14,115 nucleotides of DNA, from the NCBI GenBank assembly GCA_003509805.1, contig DOMV01000464.1, forward strand, positions 9,263-23,377, in the 5' to 3' direction. Of this stretch, positions 1 to 6,516 are shown piece after piece. The DNA comes from Planctomycetaceae bacterium. Its GTDB lineage: Bacteria; Planctomycetota; Planctomycetia; Pirellulales; Thermoguttaceae. The notes under the pieces were generated by a model, which worked only from the letters and a program-made list of their open reading frames with translations, was not told where the DNA came from and did not search any database. Position 1 is the stretch's first letter. Each line of letters starts with the position of its first letter. A program made the translations under genes and the position numbers.

Positions 1-282
1 ACACTGCCGAAGGTAAACAGGCGGTTTAATACGGAAAACGGGGCCGGCTTCGGTATATCATGCCGTTTACGGTATACAATCCCCGAGCGGGTTTCTTCCG
101 GCTCTTATCGTCCGTAAAACGCGGGTGCTTGAATCGATTTTGAGAAATACGACGATAATGGCGATAATAGCGATCACGCAAAGAATAAGTGTCCGCCGAT
201 CGAACGATCCGTTTATATCATTACACAAACAGCAATTACGGTCGAGCGAGTGCGGCAGGCAGGCTTGGCCAACTGCCCGTTT
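1..282. other. Gene-free flank downstream of the S41 protease
   Basis: No convincing gene is visible here. A plus-strand reading frame entering at base 3 ends at a TAA at 27-29 after eight codons; it could be the tail of a gene lying outside the window, but nothing supports that. The stretch contains a 7+7 base imperfect hairpin (85-104), a GTATAC palindrome (72-77) and a short repetitive GCGATAAT-like run near 151-172. None has a clear function. Confidence 0.5.
256..279 (-). terminator. Possible terminator hairpin after the S41 protease
   Basis: On the minus strand CGGGCAG (279-273) can pair with CTGCCTG (262-256) around a 10-base loop, with one G-U pair. The structure begins three bases after the protease stop codon. 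No T-tract follows, so it is at best a Rho-dependent pause or an mRNA 3'-end stabiliser rather than a textbook intrinsic terminator. Confidence 0.3.
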
Positions 283-1839
283 TCACCGCGTTTCCAGTGT
301 ATCAGCGGTTCCTTTTTGCAGCAATTCGATCGCCTTCAACAATTGGAGATCGTAGTAGGGGGCGCTTCCCTTCAGGGTGAACGGCTCGGGAACGGACGAC
401 ACGGTGTTGCCATTCGTTGCATTCGTCTCATGGGTATCGGGCAGGGGCCTGTTTGCCGTCGTTTCCTCCTCGCCGGAACCGACCGACGTTGTTTCAATGC
501 CGGACTCAACGCCTGTTTTATCGTCGGTTTCAACGCTTGTGTCCCCGAGTATTTCGTCTTCCTCTTCGAGTATTTCCTTGCCGTGGTGCCGGATGTGGGC
601 GACGGTTGCCGCGGCAAGTTTTTCGACGTCGGCATCGGGCACATTCGCGCGAAACGACCGGATCCGAGAGGATGCGTACGCCTGTATTCTCGAAACGGAA
701 ACGTCGCCGCCGGGATCGGGGCCGACCCCCCATTCCTCTGTCGGCGGGGCGCCCGCGGACCGGTTGATATTCCTGCCGCTCGGCCTCCAGTAACTCGCGT
801 CGGTCAGTTTGAGCATTCCGAAACGCATGGGCAAATCGAAGGTTTCCTGGACCGTTCCCTTGCCGTAGGAGCGGGTTCCGACGATTTTCGCCCGTTGAAA
901 ATCCTGTAGGCAGGCCGCGAGGATTTCCGAGGCGCTGGCGCTGCCGCCGTCGATCAGGACGACGATCGGCTTGTCGAACAGCGTGTTCGTCGTCGCCGTG
1001 TGCCGCCCCCGGATTCTCCCGTTTCGCTCCCGGGTGAGAACGATGTGCTTGTATTTCCCGGTCGGCTTGACGAACATGTCGGCGATTTCAACGCATACGT
1101 CGACGTAGCCGCCGGGGTTCCTGCGCAGGTCGAGAATCAACCCCTCCACCTCGGCAGGCAGATGCGTCAAGGCTTCGCGCACTTCCTCGGCCGTCGTATC
1201 CGTAAATCCCGCATTCATGTTCAGGTAGGCGATTTCCGGGTGAGTCGCCAGGGTAAATCGCGGCTTGCCCTCCGAATCGAGCGTATCGCCCAGCACGCTT
1301 CGCGGCACGACCCTGTCCCGTTCGACGGAAAGCGTTTCCGTTTTTTCATCGCCGGCGTGTCGGACCTCCAGTCGGACGCTGCTGCCCGGTGCTCCGCGAA
1401 TCATGCCGGAAACGTCCTGAAACGGCAGACCGGCGATTGGGACGCCGTCGACCGCGAGAATGGCATCCCCGGCCCGGATGCCCGCTCTGCGGGCGGGCGA
1501 ATCGAAAATCGGGTACAAGACCGTATATTCCCGGTTGTCTTTGCCGTACTGGAACAGGATGCCGATTCCCTCGATGCGGTTGTTGATCTCGTTTTCGATT
1601 TCCCGGATTTCCTGCGGCGGGATGAATTGGGACCAATAATCGCCCCGTTCCTCCAGCCCCGAGGTCATGCCGTACATCGCCGATTCGAACAACATCGATT
1701 CGGATGGGGACACCAGGGATTTTTCACGGATTCGGTGCATCGAATCGATGAGGGCCCAGTCGCGATAGGTCGCCCGGGAAGAACAGAAGGCGCAGAGCAA
1801 CAGAGCGACGAACAGGATGCGCAGATTGGACAGGGGCAT
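283..1839 (-). CDS. Secreted S41-family C-terminal processing protease (CtpA/Prc type) with PDZ domain
   Basis: This is a serine/lysine protease of the carboxyl-terminal processing family, expected to act outside the inner membrane on envelope proteins. Residues 1-22 form a Sec-type signal peptide (a basic start, then the hydrophobic run ILFVALLLCAF). A PDZ domain covers about 86-175, with SPARRAG followed by GDAILAVDG. The peptidase core follows: ILDLRRNPGG (235-244), GGSASASEI (298-306) with presumed nucleophile Ser302, and GTRSYGKGTVQ (321-331) with presumed general base Lys327 and Gln331. The 25-residue Ser-Lys spacing is that of CtpA. The core ends near 375. An acidic, Thr/Glu-rich segment (about 425-485) then precedes a terminal DLQLLKAIELL helix like that found at the end of many CtpA proteins. 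All key residues are present, so it should be active. The start ATG has only a weak Shine-Dalgarno site but fits the signal peptide. It is transcribed alone, divergent from the next gene. Confidence 0.93.
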   Translation of the reverse strand: MPLSNLRILFVALLLCAFCSSRATYRDWALIDSMHRIREKSLVSPSESMLFESAMYGMTSGLEERGDYWSQFIPPQEIREIENEINNRIEGIGILFQYGKDNREYTVLYPIFDSPARRAGIRAGDAILAVDGVPIAGLPFQDVSGMIRGAPGSSVRLEVRHAGDEKTETLSVERDRVVPRSVLGDTLDSEGKPRFTLATHPEIAYLNMNAGFTDTTAEEVREALTHLPAEVEGLILDLRRNPGGYVDVCVEIADMFVKPTGKYKHIVLTRERNGRIRGRHTATTNTLFDKPIVVLIDGGSASASEILAACLQDFQRAKIVGTRSYGKGTVQETFDLPMRFGMLKLTDASYWRPSGRNINRSAGAPPTEEWGVGPDPGGDVSVSRIQAYASSRIRSFRANVPDADVEKLAAATVAHIRHHGKEILEEEDEILGDTSVETDDKTGVESGIETTSVGSGEEETTANRPLPDTHETNATNGNTVSSVPEPFTLKGSAPYYDLQLLKAIELLQKGTADTLETR

Positions 1840-1888
1840 GAAACACGGTCCCGATGGTGGATGCGTTTATTTTGGGGGTCTTCATCCG

Positions 1889-1917
1889 ATTGTACCGTAT
1901 CAGCGGACTCCGGGGAA
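1889..1917 (-). promoter_or_regulatory. Weak candidate promoter for the S41 protease
   Basis: On the minus strand a -10-like TACAAT (1894-1889, five of six matches to consensus) lies 17 bases after a poor -35 TTCCCC (1917-1912). It would give a leader of roughly 40 bases before the protease ATG at 1839. The 1840-2060 divergent spacer otherwise shows no recognisable operator or gene. Confidence 0.28.
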
Positions 1918-2060
1918 GCGCACGCCGGGAAACATGGTTTTTCCCGCTCGATTCTTGTCGGAAATGCAACAGTGTGATAAACTTGCCGTCAGGTGTTTCG
2001 CCAAAACGGCGAATCAGGCCCGGCGTTCAATCACGTGTTGACGGAATATAGGGGGGATTT

Positions 2061-2987
2061 ATGCAAGCAATCGATTTTAACGAAGTTCCCGCCGAAGGCG
2101 ATCGATGGGGCAGGTTCGCCCGTGATTTTCTGGTCGAACTCGGTCTCCATACGGAGCCTGTCATCGCCGCGTTTCCCGAGGGAAACGGCGATTTTTGTGC
2201 CGTGGAGCCGATCCCGGGAAAATTCAGTTTTCTTTCGTTCCGTTGGCTTGTCAGCCCCCGGCACAAGGCGTCGACCCGCACCTCCGTCAAAGAGAGCGAA
2301 GAACCGGAACTCTTGGAACGGCTGTTACATGCCCGGGCCGACGGTTTCCTCGGTTTTTACTCGACTCCGATATCGCCGGCGCTTTTGCAAACGCTTGCCG
2401 AGTTGAAATCCGGAGGCCACATTCGCGATTATCGGGTATTCGATGCGAAAATGCTGGAGTCCCACCTCCTGACGACCGGTTTTTCCCGCCTGTTATCGCG
2501 GTATTTTCCGAATTCCACGGTACAGCGCCGTCCGATTCACCTGATTGAAGACGCCTATTTGCCTCTTCCCTGCGATCACTGCGGCAAAGACCTGCTCGAA
2601 GCGCTCTACAAAGAGGATCATCAAGGCGTCGTCGCGCGGATTTCCATTCGCCCGTCATCCGAAAACACGCCGCAGGTTGTTCAGGAAGTGTATTTCGCCT
2701 GCATGGGCCCTTGCGACGAATCGCTCCAATCGGAGCATATCCAAGGCCGTGTCAACACCGTCTCCAGCGTTGTCCCTTTGGCCGATCTGGTTGTTCCGAC
2801 GCTGTTTATGGCGCGTATTCTCGGCCTGATCGACCGACTGCATTCCGTCGGTTTCGAGTATGCCGACGCCGCTCTCGCAAAAGAGAAATACCTTTTCCGC
2901 GCCCTTTCGCAACGGGTGTTGATCGAACCGACCGAGGGTGAAATCATCCGGGTTAAAAAAATGATGTTCGGTCCCGCCGGAGAATGA
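2061..2987 (+). CDS. Mrr-like restriction-endonuclease-family protein with Cys4 metal-site pattern (possibly inactive nuclease)
   Basis: Residues 13-160 resemble, from memory, a family annotated only as 'restriction endonuclease' (PD-(D/E)XK fold): an FARDFL helix, an acidic residue at Asp44, a strand reading FRWLVSPRHKA (60-70), then GFLGFYSTPIS, FDAKMLESHLLTTGF and a LLSRYFP helix. In relatives I recall, the strand reads WLVSCKH with the catalytic lysine two residues after Ser; here Arg67 stands there, so cleavage activity is doubtful. The second half has CDHC (171-174) and CMGPC (214-218), four cysteines that could bind one zinc ion, followed by a helical tail. There is no signal peptide, so the protein is cytoplasmic. 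A run of six G (2051-2056) four bases before the ATG serves as ribosome site. No methylase or specificity gene is adjacent, so this is not a recognisable restriction system. The family call is from remembered similarity; the biological role is unknown. Confidence 0.6.
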   Translation: MQAIDFNEVPAEGDRWGRFARDFLVELGLHTEPVIAAFPEGNGDFCAVEPIPGKFSFLSFRWLVSPRHKASTRTSVKESEEPELLERLLHARADGFLGFYSTPISPALLQTLAELKSGGHIRDYRVFDAKMLESHLLTTGFSRLLSRYFPNSTVQRRPIHLIEDAYLPLPCDHCGKDLLEALYKEDHQGVVARISIRPSSENTPQVVQEVYFACMGPCDESLQSEHIQGRVNTVSSVVPLADLVVPTLFMARILGLIDRLHSVGFEYADAALAKEKYLFRALSQRVLIEPTEGEIIRVKKMMFGPAGE

Positions 2988-3022
2988 GAAACCGGAACCG
3001 TTTGATCGAAGCCGGTTGAGCC

Positions 3023-3052
3023 GCAGGCGGACGTGACCAAATGTTCGTCTGC
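3023..3052 (+). terminator. Strong RNA hairpin after the Mrr-like gene
   Basis: Bases 3023-3034 pair with 3041-3052 along 12 consecutive pairs (three of them G-U) around the 6-base loop GACCAA. Because the G-U pairs would be A-C mismatches in the opposite transcript, the structure is specific to plus-strand RNA. It lies 36 bases past the stop of the gene at 2061-2987. Only a weak TTT follows (3059-3061), so termination is plausible but not certain. A second, weaker inverted repeat AACCGG/CCGGTT (2990-2995, 3012-3017) precedes it. Confidence 0.42.
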
Positions 3053-3158
3053 ATCGCGTTTCCGGTATACCTTCCCGGCGCAGTTGTTTTTCGAGCAGGC
3101 TCCCGAATCGTCGATTTCGTGACATTTCAATCGTGTTCAGTATCACAACCATCGGGCC

Positions 3159-5159
3159 ATGAATCGTTTTCGACCGCCGTTCCCCTGTCGTGCCGTCCCA
3201 TGCGCCGCCCCATGGTCCGTTCGGTGCGCCGTGTTTTGCACTGCGTTTTGCGCCGTGTTCAGCGCCGTGTTCGCGGGGATTGTCGTTCCTCTTTTTGCGC
3301 ACGACAAGGTCGAATTGAATAACGCCGGATTGAGCAGGGCGGAACTGAATCAGAGCGGAATCGAACGTTTTCAGGCGGGCGAATACCGGGAGGCCGCCGA
3401 GATATTCGCGCAAGGACTTGCGCCGGCGAACGACGATCCCTTATTCGCCTATAACCTCGGTTGTGCGCTCGTCGCATCGGAGGATTACGGCGCAGCCGTG
3501 AACCCGCTCCGGATCGCGGCCAACGGAAACGATCGCGGATTCGCCGAACGGGCACGGATGCTCCTGGCGGAAATCGAGGTGCGGAGCGCCCAAAAATTGC
3601 TCGCCGCGAAGCCCGAGGAAACGCCGCCCGAGAATCGTTCCCGCATTGTGGAGCACCTGGATACGGCTTCTTCCTGGTACGAATCAGTGCGTGTCAATAC
3701 CCCGGAGGATGAGAGTGTACGCGGGAATCTGGAACGTCTTCGGCTCTGGAAATCGCGAATCCAACGGGCGTGGCGCGCCTTTGATCGTTCGCGGCTCCTT
3801 GATTCGGCCCCGATCGGACTCCTCGAACGTCTCGGGAAAACCCAGCGGGAATTGAGGGAAGCGATTCGAGGGACCGACCGGGACGATGTCTCTCCGAGGC
3901 AATTCCAGTCGTACTATCTCTTTTCCCAAAAACAGCAGGAGATTTCCGAGGATATCGCATCGCTCGCCGGGAAATTCCGCGAGGCCGGTACGATCCCTTC
4001 CCTTCTTGCCCGATCCTCGTCCCTTCAACTTGCCGGACGGGAGAAACGGGGAACTCCGTCTGTTCCGGGGGAGACGCTGTTTCCACCCAGGGTGTTGGGT
4101 CCGGATGAACGGCAAGAACTGGACGGAATGTTTGACGCGGTCGTCCGGGAAACGCACGACGCGGCCGCCGCGCTGCGCCGGTTTCGGCCTTCGCAGGCGC
4201 TGTCGGAACAAACACTTGCGATAGAACAATTCGATCGTGTTTGCGGCGAACTTTTTCCCTATGAATCGCTGCTTCGCGATCTTCATCGACGCCAGGAAGA
4301 ACGACTCTCATCCACTTCAACACCGTTTCCGGCGCCGCTTTCGAACAACACGGAGTCCGCGGCATCGGAAACCGATTTGACGGAATTGCCGGCGGAACAC
4401 GCTTGGGAGCAATCCCTGATCGCCCGACGGATACCGCAGCTCATTGAAAAGGCCACACAGGGCATTGAATTGATCGGCCGGATTGGCGAATCCGAAACGA
4501 ACCTTCCCGATCCGTCGTTCCTGCGGGAAAAAAACAAGGGGGAATTCCCTGTGGAAGACGAAACGATTGATCCGGGGAACCGTCGCATGAAACGATTGCG
4601 GGAATCCATGGACTTGGCGCTCCGTCATGGCGGGGAATTGAAAATGGTCCTGGCCGACGCGGTTGCGAGTTTGGCCGCCGAACAGCCCGACTCCGCGTTG
4701 CCCTCTCAGCGCCGGGCACTCGAATTGCTGGAGATCATTCTCGAACCGTTGCGTGAGGAACAGCCGCAATCCGGGGACAACGAAGACGGAGAACAGGGAG
4801 AAGGCGCGAACGAACATCGGGAGCGGGGCGATTCCGGTTCTCCTTCCGATCAAAACAGCCCGGGAGAAAGTCCGTCGAATCCAGAAGAAGACGCAGCCCG
4901 GGAAGACCGACATGCCTCTTCGGCCGGGAAAGGGGACGATCAGGACGATGCCGGAGAAAAAAACGGAGCCGGGGGCGGGCGCGACCGGTCCCCGTCTCAA
5001 CCGTCTTCTTCTCAACCGTCTTCGGCGGCGGAAAACGAAGGGCGGCAGGCGGAAGGGATGTTGCGGCGGGTGCGCCAACGTCAGCAAGAAGCGGAAGCCG
5101 TTCGTGAAAAAATTCGGACATTTCAGCGGGAAACCTATCCCGTCGAGAAGGATTGGTAA
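3159..5159 (+). CDS. BatC-like TPR protein with signal peptide and long acidic linker
   Basis: The protein has an atypical N-terminal export signal: a proline- and cysteine-containing start, a hydrophobic stretch at about 23-47 built of near-repeats (CAVF, CTAF, CAVF, SAVF), and a possible signal peptidase site after PLFA. Tetratricopeptide-like repeats follow at about 62-130 (FQAGEYREAAEIF, then NLGCALVASEDYGAA). A helical, low-identity middle spans 140-530. A disordered Glu/Asp/Gly/Ser/Gln-rich linker covers about 531-630. The end, MLRRVRQRQQEAEAVREKI with final VEKDW, matches the conserved tail of BatC-type proteins of the Bacteroides aerotolerance (Bat) cluster and of planctomycete relatives as I remember them (IEKNW/VEKDW). 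BatC is thought to act with VWA proteins BatA/BatB, a MoxR ATPase and a DUF58 protein at the inner membrane; none is in this window. The ATG at 3159 lacks a clear ribosome site, but the next Met is at residue 134, inside the repeats. The family assignment is moderately sure. Confidence 0.62.
   Translation: MNRFRPPFPCRAVPCAAPWSVRCAVFCTAFCAVFSAVFAGIVVPLFAHDKVELNNAGLSRAELNQSGIERFQAGEYREAAEIFAQGLAPANDDPLFAYNLGCALVASEDYGAAVNPLRIAANGNDRGFAERARMLLAEIEVRSAQKLLAAKPEETPPENRSRIVEHLDTASSWYESVRVNTPEDESVRGNLERLRLWKSRIQRAWRAFDRSRLLDSAPIGLLERLGKTQRELREAIRGTDRDDVSPRQFQSYYLFSQKQQEISEDIASLAGKFREAGTIPSLLARSSSLQLAGREKRGTPSVPGETLFPPRVLGPDERQELDGMFDAVVRETHDAAAALRRFRPSQALSEQTLAIEQFDRVCGELFPYESLLRDLHRRQEERLSSTSTPFPAPLSNNTESAASETDLTELPAEHAWEQSLIARRIPQLIEKATQGIELIGRIGESETNLPDPSFLREKNKGEFPVEDETIDPGNRRMKRLRESMDLALRHGGELKMVLADAVASLAAEQPDSALPSQRRALELLEIILEPLREEQPQSGDNEDGEQGEGANEHRERGDSGSPSDQNSPGESPSNPEEDAAREDRHASSAGKGDDQDDAGEKNGAGGGRDRSPSQPSSSQPSSAAENEGRQAEGMLRRVRQRQQEAEAVREKIRTFQRETYPVEKDW
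3226..3271 (+). repeat. Three copies of a 10-base word inside the TPR-protein signal sequence
   Basis: GCGCCGTGTT occurs at 3226-3235, 3250-3259 and 3262-3271, all in the same reading frame. It encodes the CAVF/SAVF near-repeats of the signal-peptide core. It looks like local duplication within a region under loose constraint. Confidence 0.7.
4995..5023 (+). repeat. Direct repeat encoding QPSS in the disordered linker
   Basis: The 14-base word TCTCAACCGTCTTC is present at 4995-5008 and again at 5010-5023, a 15-base period that keeps frame and encodes two QPSS units in the low-complexity linker of the BatC-like protein. Confidence 0.7.
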
Positions 5160-5162
5160 ACC

Positions 5163-5178
5163 GGAGCCGTCGGGCTCC
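5163..5178. terminator. Small hairpin between convergent genes
   Basis: GGAGCC (5163-5168) and GGCTCC (5173-5178) form a perfect 6-bp stem with loop GTCG in the 20-bp gap between two convergent stop codons. Position suggests a shared bidirectional terminator. The stem is short and neither strand has a good T-tract, so the call is tentative. Confidence 0.4.
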
Positions 5179-5179
5179 A

Positions 5180-6415
5180 TCAGCGGCGTCGAAGCAGGTC
5201 CATGGCACGACGGACGAACAGGTCGTCGATCAGGGCGGGATGCCCGGTTCGTGGAAATGCTTCCGCGACGACCCTGCCGAGCCCTGAATCGCCGGGCCCT
5301 GAAGCGCCGGCGGGCGGTCTTTCCGCAAAGGCGACCGTTGTTTGCCCTGAAGGACCGTAGGGACCGACCGCCAGGACGATATCGACATCCCACAGCGAGA
5401 AGGTTTTGGCGATCATCTCTTCGATATCCGGGGTCCCGGCAAGAACGAGCCCGCCTTGAAATACGGCTTCCGCGCCGTCTCCCGAAGCGATCGCTCCGGT
5501 CAACAATCCGCGCGTCCCGGCCTCGACCACGGCGAGCGTCTGGCCGGCCGTCTTCAGTTTGCGGCAAACGACGTCCTGTAGCCGGTCCTCGTCTTCACCG
5601 TAAACGAAATCGCCGAGTTTTCGGTAGATTATTTCAGCCGTTTCACGGATTTGTTCCCGGCATTCTTGTTCGCTCGGAGTGTCGGCCATGATCCTCAACG
5701 AAATCACCGCCGCGTTTGCCGTGATTCCGACCCTGGGGGTACGGTTGCGATTGATTATATCCGGCAACATCGCTTCGGCCTGGCTTTCGCCGATCCCGAA
5801 ACAATGGATCGTCCGGCTGCGAATCACCCGTTTCCGACCGGCATGATCGTCGATCAGGTGCTGCAACGCTTCCCCGACGGTTCCGCGGAACATTTCCTTC
5901 ATCTCGGCCGGAACGCCCGGGACGGCGAACAACCGGCAGGAATCCCGGAGTCCCGATGTACGGGTATCCTCTCCCTCCGGGAACGTCCGGTTGATCGTCA
6001 GGTCGATTCCCGGCGCCGTGCCGTTCGGGTTGTGAATCGCTGTCGCGCCGAACGGGAGCAACGCCTGGGCCTCGTTGGAAAGCGGCATTTCCCGGCCACG
6101 GCGCTTGAACATGTCGCGAATGGTCTCCAACAGCGTATCATCCCGGATCAGTGGAACCCGGGCCGCTTTCGCGATCGCCTCGCGGGTCAGATCGTCCGCC
6201 GTCGGGCCGAGTCCGCCTGTTGCAAGAATCAAATCGACCCGTGAAACGGCGGTGCGGAAGACGTCGACGATCGCGTCGAGTTCGTCGCCGACGGTCGTAT
6301 GATAAAGCGTCCGGATCCCGAGGTCGCCAAGTTCCCGGCTGAGCCACGAACTGTTCGTATCCTGGATTTTGCCGTCGGTCAGTTCATCGCCGATCGATAT
6401 GATTTCCGCTTTCAT
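5180..6415 (-). CDS. cinA: CinA-family protein: intact N-terminal molybdopterin-binding-like domain, degenerate C-terminal NMN-deamidase domain
   Basis: Residues 1-180 are the COG1058/MoCF-like domain: SIGDELTDGKIQDTNSSWL (7-25), TGGLGPTADDLT (66-77), APGID and AVPGVPAEMKEMF. In bifunctional CinA proteins this domain can have ADP-ribose pyrophosphatase activity. A 15-residue polar insert (about 145-160) separates APGID from the VPGVP motif. Residues 290-411 align with the PncC/CinA nicotinamide-mononucleotide deamidase domain, but the expected ESCTGG reads EAGTRG (298-303). The usual GGVVTYSNEAK reads GGLVLAGTPDI, and the AGPGG loop reads VGPYGPSG. The nucleophilic Ser and the Tyr/Lys that assist it are therefore gone, and NMN recycling is unlikely. 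Length is near the family norm (about 415). A strong ribosome site, GGAGG at 6430-6426, lies 10 bases before the ATG. It follows gspK by 101 bp and may share its transcript. Confidence 0.88.
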   Translation of the reverse strand: MKAEIISIGDELTDGKIQDTNSSWLSRELGDLGIRTLYHTTVGDELDAIVDVFRTAVSRVDLILATGGLGPTADDLTREAIAKAARVPLIRDDTLLETIRDMFKRRGREMPLSNEAQALLPFGATAIHNPNGTAPGIDLTINRTFPEGEDTRTSGLRDSCRLFAVPGVPAEMKEMFRGTVGEALQHLIDDHAGRKRVIRSRTIHCFGIGESQAEAMLPDIINRNRTPRVGITANAAVISLRIMADTPSEQECREQIRETAEIIYRKLGDFVYGEDEDRLQDVVCRKLKTAGQTLAVVEAGTRGLLTGAIASGDGAEAVFQGGLVLAGTPDIEEMIAKTFSLWDVDIVLAVGPYGPSGQTTVAFAERPPAGASGPGDSGLGRVVAEAFPRTGHPALIDDLFVRRAMDLLRRR

Positions 6416-6516
6416 GGGGTTTTATCCTCCAAAACAGATTTCGGCCCGCACGTCGTCCTGAATCGTCCGGGAATCCCATTTCCGGTTCGTGAAGCGCCGT
6501 TCCCTCACGGTCGCGG

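Noticed and set aside
1000..1977. 325-codon plus-strand frame opposite the S41 protease
   Set aside because: It lies antisense to PDZ and peptidase motifs that are clearly real; its composition is that of a shadow frame.
3041..3322. 93-codon plus-strand frame overlapping the start of the BatC-like gene
   Set aside because: No ribosome site, begins inside the strong hairpin and overlaps the signal peptide out of frame.
2061..5159. A defence system formed by the Mrr-like gene and the TPR gene
   Set aside because: They are separated by 171 bp with a strong hairpin between, the TPR protein is exported while the Mrr-like protein is cytoplasmic, and no methylase, ATPase or phage-related gene is nearby.
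4317..5567. 416-codon minus-strand frame across the end of the BatC-like gene and of cinA
   Set aside because: It spans the convergent gene junction, is Arg/Pro/Phe-rich and matches nothing; both genes it overlaps are better supported.
4663..5691. 342-codon plus-strand frame overlapping the 3' end of the TPR gene
   Set aside because: Extremely Arg-rich, frame-shifted copy of the low-complexity linker and antisense of cinA; no recognisable domain.
6488..6509. Inverted repeat CGTGA/TCACG just after the gspK stop
   Set aside because: Five to six pairs with a large loop and no T-tract; too weak to call a terminator, and cinA may be co-transcribed.
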